The translations under genes and the position numbers were made by a program. The notes beneath the pieces are model-generated. The model was given only the letters and a program-made list of their open reading frames with translations, was not told the DNA's origin and did not search any database. Below, piece by piece: positions 26,589-36,043 of a stretch of 64,000 bases of DNA. Numbering within the stretch: the stretch's first letter is position 1; every line of letters begins with the position of its first letter. Source of the DNA: Microbacterium saperdae (GTDB lineage Bacteria; Actinomycetota; Actinomycetes; Actinomycetales; Microbacteriaceae); assembly GCF_006716345.1 (NCBI RefSeq), contig NZ_VFOX01000001.1:868001-932000 (forward strand), read 5' to 3'.

Positions 26589-26617
26589 ATCGTATGCCGC
26601 GAATCGCCCCCTACGAT
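26589..26617. promoter_or_regulatory. Back-to-back -10 boxes for hrpA and the 26624 gene
   Basis: Minus-strand TACGAT occupies 26589-26594, 8 bases before the hrpA ATG. Plus-strand TACGAT occupies 26612-26617, 6 bases before the GTG at 26624 (leaderless spacing). Two identical hexamers thus drive divergent genes from a 43-base gap, and each promoter's -35 zone overlaps the other gene's start. Confidence 0.45.
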
Positions 26618-26623
26618 CATCGA

Positions 26624-27850
26624 GTGACCATCGCCCTTCGCCCCCTCCAGTGGATCCGAGAGTTCGGACGACCACCCCGCATCCTCGGTCTCGACATCGC
26701 GCGCGGTCTCGCGATCCTCGGCATGGCCGGCGCGCACATCGGCGAGACCGAGCCGTTCCAGTGGCTCGACCCCACCACGTGGACCGACCTCGTGCACGGA
26801 CGCTCCTCGATCCTGTTCGCGGTGCTCGCGGGCGTCTCTATCGCCCTGATGACCGGGCGCAGCACCCTGCCCGACCGCGAGCGCATCCCGAGCATCCGCC
26901 TGAACCTGATCGGCCGAGGCGCCGTGATCTTCCTGATCGGGCTGGCGCTCGAGATTCTGAACACCCCGATCGCCGTGATCCTCACGCTCTACGGGCTGCT
27001 GTACGTGGCGGTGATTCCGTTCCTCCGGTGGCGGGTGTGGCAGCTGCTGGTCGCCTCTGGAGTCCTCGCGCTCGCCGGTCCCGCTCTGCTCGCCCTCCTC
27101 GGCGCGGTGACCCTGAACCCCTACGGTGCGGGGATCGGCTTCGTGTTGTACGGCACCTACCCCATCACGGTGTGGATGGCGTTCGTGCTGGGCGGACTCG
27201 CCCTCGGGCGCCTCCGCATCGACCAGGTGCGTACCGCCGGCGTGGCACTCGGGGTCGGGGTGCTGCTCGCTGCGGCCGGATACGGCCTCGGCGCGCTGGG
27301 TTCCGCGACGGGAGTCACGTGGTCGAGCGCCAGCTTCTCGTGGAGTTCCGGCTCGTCAGGGGCGAGCGACATGAGCATCCTCCCCGGGGAGGACTCGGCC
27401 GAGGGGAGTTCATCCGAGGAATGGGTCGAGCCGAGCGGATGGGACACCTACCCGCAGTCGCTCGCCGATGCCGATCCGCTCGGCTCCGCCCTGATCGCGT
27501 TCCTCTCCGTCGACCCGCACACCGGCGGCACGGCCGAGATCCTCGGCTCCGGAGGATTCGCCCTCGCGGTCATCGCGCTGTGCATCCTGCTCAGCCGCCC
27601 GTTGCGCTGGCCGCTTCTCCCGCTGGGGGCGCTCGGGTCCATGCCGCTGTCGGCATACAGCGGTCACGTGCTCGTGATCGCGCTGCTCTCGGGACCGGGC
27701 GGGTACTTCACGAGCAACGTCCTCTGGGCGGTGATGGCGGTCGGACTGCTCGTGGTCACGACCCTGTGGTCGGTGTACGTCGGGCGGGGGCCGCTCGAGC
27801 GTCTCGTGGGGTGGAGCGCCGCGAAGATGGCCGCCGTGCCGACGCGCTGA
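26624..27850 (+). CDS. DUF418/DUF1624-type multi-pass membrane protein (putative acyltransferase-like)
   Basis: A 408-residue integral membrane protein that begins ILGLDIARGLAILGMAGAH, the signature of the heparan-alpha-glucosaminide N-acetyltransferase/DUF1624-DUF418 group, with the usual conserved acidic residue and histidine in helix 1. About nine to ten membrane helices are predicted. A Ser/Glu-rich extracellular loop spans roughly residues 230-285. These proteins may transfer acyl groups to cell-envelope glycans; no substrate can be assigned. The start is the GTG at 26624, supported by the leaderless -10 box; a longer upstream frame overlaps hrpA and is not protein-like. Confidence 0.8.
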   Translation: MTIALRPLQWIREFGRPPRILGLDIARGLAILGMAGAHIGETEPFQWLDPTTWTDLVHGRSSILFAVLAGVSIALMTGRSTLPDRERIPSIRLNLIGRGAVIFLIGLALEILNTPIAVILTLYGLLYVAVIPFLRWRVWQLLVASGVLALAGPALLALLGAVTLNPYGAGIGFVLYGTYPITVWMAFVLGGLALGRLRIDQVRTAGVALGVGVLLAAAGYGLGALGSATGVTWSSASFSWSSGSSGASDMSILPGEDSAEGSSSEEWVEPSGWDTYPQSLADADPLGSALIAFLSVDPHTGGTAEILGSGGFALAVIALCILLSRPLRWPLLPLGALGSMPLSAYSGHVLVIALLSGPGGYFTSNVLWAVMAVGLLVVTTLWSVYVGRGPLERLVGWSAAKMAAVPTR

Positions 27851-27905
27851 CGTCATCCGGCGAGATGATCCGTCACGGTCAGGGCGTGCCTGTCATCACA
27901 GGTCG

Positions 27906-28754
<849 letters not shown>

Positions 28755-28814
28755 CCTCTCAGATCGCACATGACGCCCCGTGTCGCTCCCCGCGACATGG
28801 GGCGTCGTCGTGGG

Positions 28815-28820
28815 TACGGT
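28815..28820 (+). promoter_or_regulatory. -10 box, leaderless promoter
   Basis: TACGGT lies 7 bases before the ATG at 28828. This spacing favours 28828 over the in-frame ATG at 28780, whose upstream region lies only 25 bases from the previous stop. Confidence 0.45.
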
Positions 28821-28827
28821 CGAACAC

Positions 28828-29397
28828 ATGACAGCTCGCTACCGCGTCGTGGCCGTGTCGGGATCCCTGCACGAGCCGAGCAAGACCACCGCCCTCATCC
28901 GCGCCATCGCCGAGGCGGTGGCCGAGCGTGCCGAGGTCGACGTGGAGATCATCGAGCTGACCGACATCGGCCCCCGGCTCTCCGGCGCATTGCGGCGCGA
29001 CCAGCTGCCGCCCGAGGTCGAGGAGAAGCTCCAGGCCATCGAGGCCGCCGATCTGCTGATCGTCGGGAGCCCGGTCTACCGCGCGTCGTTCACGGGGTTG
29101 TTCAAGCACCTCTTCGACTTCGTCGGCCAGTACGACCTGGTCGGAAAGCCCGTGCTGCTGGCCGCCACCGGGGGAGGAGAGCGCCACGCGCTCATCATCG
29201 AGCACCAGCTGCGTCCGCTCTTCGCGTTCTTCCAGGCGCTGACGCTCCCGCTGGGCGTCTACGCGAGCGACACCGATTTCGATCGCTACGAGATCGTCTC
29301 CGACGTGCTGCGCTCGCGCATCGCCCTCGCCGCCGAGCGCGCCCTGCCGCTGGTCGGCTATGCGGCTTCGCGTCCGGTCGAGCTCCTGGTCGGCTGA
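28828..29397 (+). CDS. NAD(P)H-dependent FMN reductase (MsuE type)
   Basis: A 189-residue flavodoxin-like flavin reductase. The FMN phosphate loop is SGSLHEPSKT (residues 11-20) and the family motif GSPVYRASFTGLFKHLFD lies near 79-96. Enzymes of this type supply FMNH2 to two-component monooxygenases such as those acting on sulfonates. Two luciferase-like monooxygenases in this window (12739 and 19416) need such a partner, but this gene is 7 kb away and transcribed separately. It could serve them, or others elsewhere. Confidence 0.85.
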   Translation: MTARYRVVAVSGSLHEPSKTTALIRAIAEAVAERAEVDVEIIELTDIGPRLSGALRRDQLPPEVEEKLQAIEAADLLIVGSPVYRASFTGLFKHLFDFVGQYDLVGKPVLLAATGGGERHALIIEHQLRPLFAFFQALTLPLGVYASDTDFDRYEIVSDVLRSRIALAAERALPLVGYAASRPVELLVG

Positions 29398-29422
29398 CAG
29401 CCCGTCACCGCTACGGGCGGCG

Positions 29423-29428
29423 TAGCGT
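29423..29428 (+). promoter_or_regulatory. -10 box, leaderless promoter
   Basis: TAGCGT lies 6 bases before the ATG at 29435. Confidence 0.45.
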
Positions 29429-29434
29429 GAGGGC

Positions 29435-31246
29435 ATGACCAACCGGCTCGCCGACACGCTCAGCCCGTACCTGCGGGCGCACGCCGACAACCCCGTCGAC
29501 TGGTACCCGTGGGGGCCCGAGGCATTCGCCGAGGCGCAACGCCGCGATGTGCCGCTGCTGATCTCGATCGGCTACTCGACATGTCACTGGTGCCATGTGA
29601 TGGCGCGGGAGTCCTTCGCCGATCCCGATATCGCCGCCCTCATGAACAGCGGCTTCGTCGCGGTGAAGGTCGACCGCGAGGAGCATCCCGACGTCGATGG
29701 GGCCTACATGGCCGCCGCCTCCGCCTTCACGCAGAACCTCGGGTGGCCGCTCACCGTGTTCGCGACCCCGCGCGGAGGCACGTTCTTCGCCGGAACCTAC
29801 TGGCCGCCGGACGCGCGACCCCCGCTGCCGTCGTTCCGCGAGGTGCTCGCGGCGGTCGGGGAGGCGTGGACGCAGCGTCGCACGCAGGCCGAGGAGTCGG
29901 CGGATGCCGTGTCCGATGCCCTGCTCCGGGCTGCGGAGGCGGCGCCGACGGACCTGCCCTCGGCAGCGGCGCTGGTGACGGCCGCCGAGGCGATCGCCGC
30001 GCGCGAGGATCAGCAGTTCGGCGGGTTCGGTGGAGCCCCGAAGTTCCCTGTCGCGACGACGCTGCGCTTCCTGCAGAGTCCCTTGCTCGTGCGCGAGGCG
30101 CCGAACGCGGCGCGCTCGGCGCGGCGGGCGCTCGTCGCGATGGCGGGTTCCGACCTCCGCGATGCCGATGGCGGGTTCTTCCGCTACGCCACCCGGCGAG
30201 ACTGGACCGTGCCGCACTACGAGCGGATGCTGACCGACAACGCCCAACTGCTCGAGGTCGCGTTCGACGCCGGTGACGCCGAGACCGCCCGGGGGATCGC
30301 GGGCTTCCTCATCACGACGCTGCAGCGGCCGGAAGGCGGATTCGGTGCTGCGCAGGACTCCGAGTCCTGGATCGACGGGCGTCGCGATGAAGGCGGCTAC
30401 TACCAGCGACCCGTGTCGGAGCGGTCAGGGCTGGAGCCCCCCTCCGTCGACGGCAAGCTCATCACCGGGTGGAACGGCCTGGCGATCGGCGCGCTCGCGC
30501 GGTCCGGCGCGCGGTGGGGTGAGCCCTCCTGGATCGATGCGGCAGCGCGGGCAGCCGAGACGGTTCTGCGGGTGAACCGCGGCGCCGACGGTGAGTTCGT
30601 GCGGACGTCACTCGACGGCGTCGCCTCGGCTGCCGTCGCGACCGGCGCGGATCTGGCGCTGCTCGCCGACGGGCTGTTCGCGCTCGCGCTCGCGTCGGGC
30701 GAGGCATCCTGGGCGTCTGTCGCCCGCGACATGCTGGATCAGGCTCTCGACGGCGGGCGCAGCGATCCTCTGCTCGCGGCGCACGGAATCGCCGCTTCTC
30801 CCGACCAGACGGATGGCGACCTGCCCTCTGATGTCGCGGCGATCGCCACCGCCGCCCTGACCGCATGGCGACTCGGGGCGGGGGAGCGGTATCGGGAGGC
30901 GGCCGTGAGTGCGGTGCGTGACCATGGCGCCCGCGGGATCGACCAGCCGTTCGCCCACGGCAGCCTGCTGCTCGTGGCGGCGGGCCTGGTCGACCCGCCC
31001 CGGCAGATCGTGGTGGTGACGGAGGACGTGACCGGTGCACTGGCGGTGACGGCGCTTCGGGCCGATGCCGACACCGTCGCCGTGGTCACCCCCGCGCAGG
31101 CACGTTCGTTCGCGGATGCCGGGTTCGAGCTGTTCGAGGGCAAGGGTGATGTGCCGCCCGGCGGTGAGGGGCTGGCCTACGACTGCCGCGCCTTCGTCTG
31201 CCGTCTGCCGGTCGATGATCCGCGCTCTCTGTCGCTGGAGCGCTGA
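29435..31246 (+). CDS. Thioredoxin-domain protein YyaL/SSP411 type (DUF255)
   Basis: A 603-residue protein. The N-terminal thioredoxin-like domain is DUF255: [18 protein letters not shown] and C50-HW-C53 in [10 protein letters not shown], then [12 protein letters not shown]. The C-terminal two thirds form an (alpha/alpha)6-barrel-like region similar to glycosyl hydrolase/epimerase folds ([27 protein letters not shown]). Length and domain order match full-length family members in bacteria and animals. The biochemical role of this family is not settled; it is probably cytosolic and redox-linked. Confidence 0.9.
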   Translation: MTNRLADTLSPYLRAHADNPVDWYPWGPEAFAEAQRRDVPLLISIGYSTCHWCHVMARESFADPDIAALMNSGFVAVKVDREEHPDVDGAYMAAASAFTQNLGWPLTVFATPRGGTFFAGTYWPPDARPPLPSFREVLAAVGEAWTQRRTQAEESADAVSDALLRAAEAAPTDLPSAAALVTAAEAIAAREDQQFGGFGGAPKFPVATTLRFLQSPLLVREAPNAARSARRALVAMAGSDLRDADGGFFRYATRRDWTVPHYERMLTDNAQLLEVAFDAGDAETARGIAGFLITTLQRPEGGFGAAQDSESWIDGRRDEGGYYQRPVSERSGLEPPSVDGKLITGWNGLAIGALARSGARWGEPSWIDAAARAAETVLRVNRGADGEFVRTSLDGVASAAVATGADLALLADGLFALALASGEASWASVARDMLDQALDGGRSDPLLAAHGIAASPDQTDGDLPSDVAAIATAALTAWRLGAGERYREAAVSAVRDHGARGIDQPFAHGSLLLVAAGLVDPPRQIVVVTEDVTGALAVTALRADADTVAVVTPAQARSFADAGFELFEGKGDVPPGGEGLAYDCRAFVCRLPVDDPRSLSLER

Positions 31247-31265
31247 CTCGCGCCGGACTCAGCGC
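31240..31265. terminator. Bidirectional hairpin between convergent genes
   Basis: GCGCTGA (31240-31246) and TCAGCGC (31259-31265) form a perfect 7-bp stem with a 12-base loop. It spans the stop codons of the DUF255 gene (plus) and the small minus-strand gene. No T-run is seen on either side, so termination efficiency is uncertain. Confidence 0.35.
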
Positions 31266-31477
31266 GCGTTGCGCGGATGCTGCCGCGCGGTGCGTTCGTT
31301 CCCTCGGCGGTAGTTCCCGGTCAGTCGCGCCATCAGCAGCTGCGTGTCGCCGCTCTCGATCTCGGTGAGGAAGTCGCGCGCTCGCGCGCCCCGCAGCACC
31401 GTGGCTGTCACGCCGTGGTGTCGGATCACGACGTCGTCGCCGCGCACCACGAAGTCGAATCCGGACGGCGCAGGCAT
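31259..31477 (-). CDS. Small hypothetical protein, 72 residues
   Basis: An unrecognised 72-residue protein starting MPAPSGFDFVVRG, mixed charge with no membrane segment. The middle (VVIRHHGVTATVLRGARARDFL) looks like a small alpha/beta unit and the C-terminal 20 residues are Arg/Asn-rich. Support for it being real is a TACGAT -10 box 7 bases before the ATG at 31477 (leaderless spacing) and its tidy convergent position with a shared hairpin. The longer open frame to 31852 is not supported. No function is proposed. Confidence 0.6.
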   Translation of the reverse strand: MPAPSGFDFVVRGDDVVIRHHGVTATVLRGARARDFLTEIESGDTQLLMARLTGNYRRGNERTARQHPRNAR

Positions 31478-31484
31478 GCAGGAG

Positions 31485-31490
31485 ATCGTA
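31485..31490 (-). promoter_or_regulatory. -10 box, leaderless promoter
   Basis: Minus-strand TACGAT lies 7 bases before the ATG at 31477. Confidence 0.4.
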
Positions 31491-31531
31491 TCCCCTGCGG
31501 CGCCCGGCGCAAGGCAACGTGTATCAAGGAG

Positions 31532-31575
31532 TTGACACACAGATGATGCCCTGTGTACCGTTCGAGTGGTACACA
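31532..31575 (+). promoter_or_regulatory. Promoter with YtrA-type GntR operator
   Basis: TTGACA (31532-31537) is a consensus -35 box; 18 bases later TACCGT (31556-31561) can act as -10. A perfect inverted repeat, TGTGTACC (31552-31559) and GGTACACA (31568-31575) with an 8-base spacer, covers the -10 and start site. GTAC-centred half sites of this kind are typical operators of YtrA-subfamily GntR repressors, and such a gene is the second gene of this operon, so autoregulation is likely. Confidence 0.65.
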
Positions 31576-31589
31576 AGTGGGAGGTGATC

Positions 31590-32501
31590 ATGGCGGGGAT
31601 CATGATGGTGGCGTATGCGCTGGGGATCGTGGCTGCGGCGGTCGTGGTGTGGCTCGCGGTGCATCGGCGGCGGGAAGATGCGCCGTCCGCGCGGCTCCTC
31701 CCGGTTCTCCGCGCTGCGCGTCGTCGCGCCGTGATCGCCGTGGTGTTCGCGACCGCCGTGTTCATCGCGGGCGCGCTGGCGGGTATCGCGTTGCCCGAGA
31801 TGCTCGGGCAGCCGTTCGCGGTCGCTCCGCTGGTCGCCGGTGCGGCGGGCATGCTGCTCTACAGTGCCACCCCTCCGCGTCAGGTCGTGCTGCGCGACGA
31901 CGAGCCGCGGGCCGCACAACTGGTACCGCGCTCCGCCCTCTCCGCCGTGCCCGCGCGATGGGCCGCGGCGTTCCTCCTCTCGGCCGTGGCCTTCCTCGTG
32001 CTCGTGCTCTTCTGCGGGATGACGGCCGCGCTCGATGAGCAGGGGCGCTCGCGCACCATCGGCTTCGAGTCGGAGGAGTTCTCCTCATGGTCGAGCCCGT
32101 ACCCCGGCTGGTTCTACGGCGTACCGGCACTCATCGCCCTCGTCCTCCTGGCGGCGTGCACGCTGATCGCGCTGCAGCGCATCAGTGCCACGCCGGCCTT
32201 CCCACGACAGGCCGATGCGCTGCTCGACGGGTTGTGGCGGCGGCGCTCGGTCGAGGTGATCCTGAAGCTCGGTATCGGTGCCGTCCTCTTCTCGTTCGGA
32301 GGCATCGCGGCGACGGCCGGGATGGCCATGGGCAACGCGATGATCGCCGGCAGCACGCCGATGGTGTGGTCGATCGCGTCGGGTGCGCTCTGGATCTCGG
32401 GTGTCGTGGCGCTGGTGCTCAGTATCGTGAGTGTCACCCTCGCCGGTCTGACCGCCGTGACGATCGGAGAGGCGGCGACCAGGATGGAGAGCGTTCGATG
32501 A
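31590..32501 (+). CDS. Multi-pass membrane protein of unknown function, paired with GntR regulator
   Basis: A 303-residue integral membrane protein with about seven hydrophobic segments (residues 4-25, 45-68, 75-92, 122-145, 173-195, 222-245, 258-288). No recognised domain. GGGAGG sits at good spacing before the ATG at 31590; an upstream ATG at 31566 would overlap the operator and is rejected. Its stop overlaps the ATG of a YtrA-type GntR gene, an arrangement in which the regulator usually controls a membrane or ABC export protein that responds to cell-envelope stress. That role is an inference from context. Confidence 0.75.
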   Translation: MAGIMMVAYALGIVAAAVVVWLAVHRRREDAPSARLLPVLRAARRRAVIAVVFATAVFIAGALAGIALPEMLGQPFAVAPLVAGAAGMLLYSATPPRQVVLRDDEPRAAQLVPRSALSAVPARWAAAFLLSAVAFLVLVLFCGMTAALDEQGRSRTIGFESEEFSSWSSPYPGWFYGVPALIALVLLAACTLIALQRISATPAFPRQADALLDGLWRRRSVEVILKLGIGAVLFSFGGIAATAGMAMGNAMIAGSTPMVWSIASGALWISGVVALVLSIVSVTLAGLTAVTIGEAATRMESVR

Positions 32502-32857
32502 TCACGGTCGACCCGGCCGGCCCCGTCGCCCCGTTCGAGCAGGTGCGCTCGCAGATCGCCGACGGCATCCGCTCGGGCGCACTGGCGGAGGGATTCCGTC
32601 TGCCGTCGATCCGGCAGCTCGCCGCCGACCTGCGCGTCGCCGCCGGAACGGTCGCGAAGGCGTACTCGGCCCTCGAGTCCGAGGGACTGATCGAGAGCAG
32701 TCGTGCCCGCGGCACACGGGTGCGGGGCGGCAACGCCCATGGGGTGCGCGTGCGCGAGGCGGCTCAGGCCTTCGTGGATGCGACCGACGGCATCACTCTC
32801 GACGAGGCGCTCGGCGCCGTGCGTGCGGCATGGGCGACGCGCCGCCACTCCGGCTGA
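32498..32857 (+). CDS. GntR family transcriptional regulator, YtrA subfamily
   Basis: A 119-residue regulator. The GntR winged helix-turn-helix spans residues 12-75 (PFEQVRSQIADGIRSGAL ... LPSIRQLAADLRVAAGTVAKAYSALE). Only about 40 residues follow, as in the short-tailed YtrA group, which lacks a large ligand domain. It overlaps the membrane-protein gene by ATGA. A perfect palindrome with GTAC half sites sits at the operon promoter and is the likely operator. The inducer is unknown. Confidence 0.9.
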   Translation: MITVDPAGPVAPFEQVRSQIADGIRSGALAEGFRLPSIRQLAADLRVAAGTVAKAYSALESEGLIESSRARGTRVRGGNAHGVRVREAAQAFVDATDGITLDEALGAVRAAWATRRHSG

Positions 32858-32968
32858 GTGCGCGCTCCAGCTGGACAGTCTGCACAGCGGATGGCGCGCT
32901 GCTCGCGTCGGACTGCGCGTGATGCGCACCTTTCGCTGCACCGATTGCCCAGCTGTCGGCATCCGGTC

Positions 32969-32984
32969 TACTGTTGCGCGACAG
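32969..32984 (+). promoter_or_regulatory. -10 box and overlapping palindrome upstream of aminotransferase operon
   Basis: TACTGT (32969-32974) is a possible -10. It overlaps CTGT-tgcgcg-ACAG (32971-32984), a near-palindrome with a GCGC centre. The operon's third gene is an Lrp/AsnC regulator, a possible binder. The leader to the ATG at 33034 is about 50 bases and contains CAAGGA as ribosome site. The rest of the 176-base gap after the GntR gene shows nothing recognisable. Confidence 0.35.
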
Positions 32985-33033
32985 CAGGCGTCGCCGCCTG
33001 CGCCGCCAGGATCACAGCAAGGATGCTCTGCCG

Positions 33034-34140
33034 ATGCCCCTCCCCACCCGCCGCGGACTCGATGCCGTGCCCGCCTACCGACAGGGGCGTTCGGCTCCGG
33101 CCGGTGCGTCCAAGCTCTCCTCGAACGAGTCTCCACATCCGCCGCTTCCCTCGGTGATCGACGCCGTGCACGATCGGCTCGGATCGATCCACCGCTACCC
33201 CGACATGAGCGCGGCGGCCCTGCGGGGTCGACTCGCCGAGCGCTACGACGTCGATCCCTCCCTGGTCACGGTCGGCGCCGGATCCGTGGAGATCGCCGCG
33301 CAGCTGATCCACGCGGTCGCCGGTGACGGTGACGAGGTCATGTTCGCCTGGCGGTCGTTCGAGGCCTATCCGTCGCTCGTGCGGATCGCCGGTGCCACTC
33401 CGGTCGCCGTGCCGCTGACCTCGGAGCATGTGCACGATCTCGACGCCATGCTCGCCGCGATCACCCCGCGCACGCGCCTGATCTTCATCTGCAACCCCAA
33501 CAATCCGACCGGAACCGTGGTCGGCGCCGACGAGCTCGAGCGCTTCGTGGCCGCGGTCCCGCAGGACGTGCTCGTGGTGATCGACGAGGCCTACGTGCAC
33601 TTCGATCGCACGATGTACTACTCCGGTGGGACCGAGGGCGCGGGAATCGAACTCTTCCGCCGCCACCCGCACGTGGCCGTGCTGCACACCTTCTCGAAGG
33701 CCTACGGTCTGGCGGGTCTGCGCATCGGCTACGCCATCGCGCCGGCGGAGATCGCCGAGAACCAGCGCAAGGTCGCCGTCCCGTTCGGCGTCACCGATCT
33801 CGCCCAGATCGCGGCGAGTGCGTCGCTGGATGCCGAAGACGAGCTCGCCATCCGCATCGACGAGGTCGTGCGACAGCGCGACCGGCTGCACACGCTGCTC
33901 ACCGCGGCCGGATGGCCGGCGGTCCGCTCGCAGGCGAACTTGGTCTGGGTGCCCGCGGGGGAGCGCACCGAGGAGCTCGAGACGCTGCTGCGCGAGGGCG
34001 GCGTCATCACGCGTGCCTTCGCGGGCGAGGGCGTGCGCATCTCCTCGGGGTCCGCCGAGGACATCGACCGGGTGGAGGCCGCGCTGGCGGCATCCGCCGC
34101 GAACCCCGATCTTTCCGCTCGCAAGGAGGCGACCGTATGA
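33034..34140 (+). CDS. Histidinol-phosphate/aromatic aminotransferase family enzyme
   Basis: A 368-residue PLP-dependent class II aminotransferase of the HisC/Pat type. Markers are KLSSNESPHPPLPSV near residues 25-39, FICNPNNPTGTVV, VIDEAYVHF, and the PLP lysine in HTFSKAYGLAGLRIGY. It is not in a histidine operon; instead it is coupled by ATGA to an amino acid permease and followed by an Lrp-type regulator. This points to aromatic or other amino acid transamination in catabolism rather than histidine synthesis. Naming it hisC would be unsafe. Confidence 0.85.
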   Translation: MPLPTRRGLDAVPAYRQGRSAPAGASKLSSNESPHPPLPSVIDAVHDRLGSIHRYPDMSAAALRGRLAERYDVDPSLVTVGAGSVEIAAQLIHAVAGDGDEVMFAWRSFEAYPSLVRIAGATPVAVPLTSEHVHDLDAMLAAITPRTRLIFICNPNNPTGTVVGADELERFVAAVPQDVLVVIDEAYVHFDRTMYYSGGTEGAGIELFRRHPHVAVLHTFSKAYGLAGLRIGYAIAPAEIAENQRKVAVPFGVTDLAQIAASASLDAEDELAIRIDEVVRQRDRLHTLLTAAGWPAVRSQANLVWVPAGERTEELETLLREGGVITRAFAGEGVRISSGSAEDIDRVEAALAASAANPDLSARKEATV

Positions 34141-35525
34141 CCGAAGTGCCCGTCACCACGACGACGACCAAGGGACTGCGCCCGGGACTCACGCGCCGAC
34201 AGATCTCGATGATGGGGCTCGGGGGAGCCATCGGAGCCGGGCTGTTCGTCGGCTCCGGCCAGGCGATCGGCCTTGCCGGTCCCGCCGTGCTGATCTCGTA
34301 TCTGGTCGCCGGCGGGATCGTGATCCTCGTGATGGCGATGCTCGCCGAGATGGTGGCCGCTCGTCCCAGTTCCGGTGCCTTCAGCTCCTACGCGCAGAAG
34401 GCGATGGGTCGCAGCGCCGGCAGCGCGGTCGGATGGCTGTACTGGATCCAGCTCGTCGTGGTGATCGCCGCCGAGGCGACGGGGGCCGCGGGTATCGTCG
34501 CCGGCTGGGTGCCCGGTGTCCCCGCATGGCTGTGGGTGCTGATCTTCGTGGTCGCCCTCACCGCGGTCAACCTGTTCGGCGTGAGCAACTACGGCCGCTT
34601 CGAGTTCTGGTTCGCCGCCATCAAGGTCGCCGCGATCATCGCGTTCCTCGTGGTCGGCGTGTGCGCGATCGTCGGGCTGATCCCGGGGGTGCCGGCGACC
34701 GGCATCAGCAACCTCTTCGACAACGGCGGATTCGCCCCGAACGGCATCACGGGCATCGCCGCGGCTCTGCTCATCGTGGTCTTCGCGTTCGGAGGCACCG
34801 AGGTCGTCGCGATCGCGGCCGCCGAATCCGATGACCCGGCGCGCAACATCCGCCGCATCGTCCGCGAGGTGCTGGTGCGCATCCTGATCTTCTACATCGG
34901 CTCGATCTTCGTGATCGTCGCGGTGCTGCCGTGGGATTCCCCCGCGGTGCTCGACGGACCGTTCTCCGCCGTGCTGGCGACGCTGCACGTGCCCGGCGTC
35001 GACCTCGTGATGTCGCTCATCGTGGTGGTGGCGCTGCTCTCGGCCATGAACGCGAACATCTACGGCGCCTCGCGCATGGCGTTCTCGCTCGGTGAACGCG
35101 GCCTCGCTCCGCAGGGGATCACGCGCACGAGCCTGAAGGGCGTGCCGTTCGTCGCCGTGCTCTCCTCGGTGGCCTTCGGGTTCGTGACGGTGGGGCTGAA
35201 CTGGGCGTTCCCCGACGTGGTGCTGCCGGCGCTGCTCAACGTGGTGGGTTCCACACTGCTGGTCATCTGGACCGCGACGGCGCTCGCGCAGATCATCCTG
35301 CGCCGTCGGGCCGACCGCGACGGCACTCCGATGCCGATGCGGATGTGGGGCTTCCCGTGGTTGTCGTGGCTGTGCCTCGTGCTGCTCGCCGGAGTCATCG
35401 CGTTGGCGATGATCGATGAGGCCGCTCGCATCCAGCTGCTGCTGACGCTCGGCCTCACCGCCGTGCTGCTCATCGTCGCCCGCCTCACGCGGGGCATGGC
35501 GCGCGCCGGCGTGGTCAAGGAATAG
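34137..35525 (+). CDS. APC family amino acid permease
   Basis: A 462-residue transporter with about 12 membrane helices. The first helix region MMGLGGAIGAGLFVGSGQAI and the segment FGGTEVVAIAAAESDDPARNI are hallmarks of the GabP/ProY/AroP amino acid-polyamine-organocation branch. It overlaps the aminotransferase gene by ATGA and precedes an Lrp/AsnC gene by 8 bases, so uptake, transamination and regulation of one amino acid are probably co-transcribed. Confidence 0.92.
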   Translation: MTEVPVTTTTTKGLRPGLTRRQISMMGLGGAIGAGLFVGSGQAIGLAGPAVLISYLVAGGIVILVMAMLAEMVAARPSSGAFSSYAQKAMGRSAGSAVGWLYWIQLVVVIAAEATGAAGIVAGWVPGVPAWLWVLIFVVALTAVNLFGVSNYGRFEFWFAAIKVAAIIAFLVVGVCAIVGLIPGVPATGISNLFDNGGFAPNGITGIAAALLIVVFAFGGTEVVAIAAAESDDPARNIRRIVREVLVRILIFYIGSIFVIVAVLPWDSPAVLDGPFSAVLATLHVPGVDLVMSLIVVVALLSAMNANIYGASRMAFSLGERGLAPQGITRTSLKGVPFVAVLSSVAFGFVTVGLNWAFPDVVLPALLNVVGSTLLVIWTATALAQIILRRRADRDGTPMPMRMWGFPWLSWLCLVLLAGVIALAMIDEAARIQLLLTLGLTAVLLIVARLTRGMARAGVVKE

Positions 35526-35533
35526 GCGCGGGC

Positions 35534-36022
35534 ATGCGCATCGATCGCCTCGACGCGGAGCTCATCCGGCTGCTCACCGAGTCGCCCCAGCTGCCGCTGC
35601 TGGAGTGCGCGCGGCGGCTGGGGATCGCCCGGGGCACGGCCACGAGCCGACTCGCCCGCCTGCACGAGGGAGGGGTGATCGAGGCGATCGTGCCGCGCAT
35701 CGATCCGAGCGGCTTCGGCTACGGTGTCGTCGCGTTCTGCCTGGTCGAGATCGATCAGAAGGTCGGGCACGACGAGGTCGCCACAGCCCTCGCCGACGCG
35801 GTGCCCGAGATCGTCGACATGCACACCGTCACCGGAGCCAGCGACATGCAGCTGCGCCTGGTCGCGCGCGACGCCACGCAGCTGCAGGAGGTTCTCGACC
35901 GCGTGGCACTCGTGCCGGGCGTGGCCAGGACGGCATCGTCGATCGCGATGCGCACGCACCTGTCCGGGCGGGTGCTGCCATTGGTCGAGCACGTCGCCGG
36001 GGATGAGCCCGTCACGCGGTGA
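35534..36022 (+). CDS. Lrp/AsnC family transcriptional regulator
   Basis: A 162-residue regulator with an N-terminal helix-turn-helix (LDAELIRLLTESPQLPLLECARRLGIARGTATSRLARL, residues 5-43, read in part) and a C-terminal RAM ligand domain (VVAFCLVEIDQKVG ... MHTVTGASDMQLRLVARD). Lrp-type proteins sense amino acids. As third gene of the aminotransferase-permease operon it is likely the local regulator. Confidence 0.9.
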   Translation: MRIDRLDAELIRLLTESPQLPLLECARRLGIARGTATSRLARLHEGGVIEAIVPRIDPSGFGYGVVAFCLVEIDQKVGHDEVATALADAVPEIVDMHTVTGASDMQLRLVARDATQLQEVLDRVALVPGVARTASSIAMRTHLSGRVLPLVEHVAGDEPVTR

Positions 36023-36043
36023 CGCGGATCGAGGCGACGCGGC

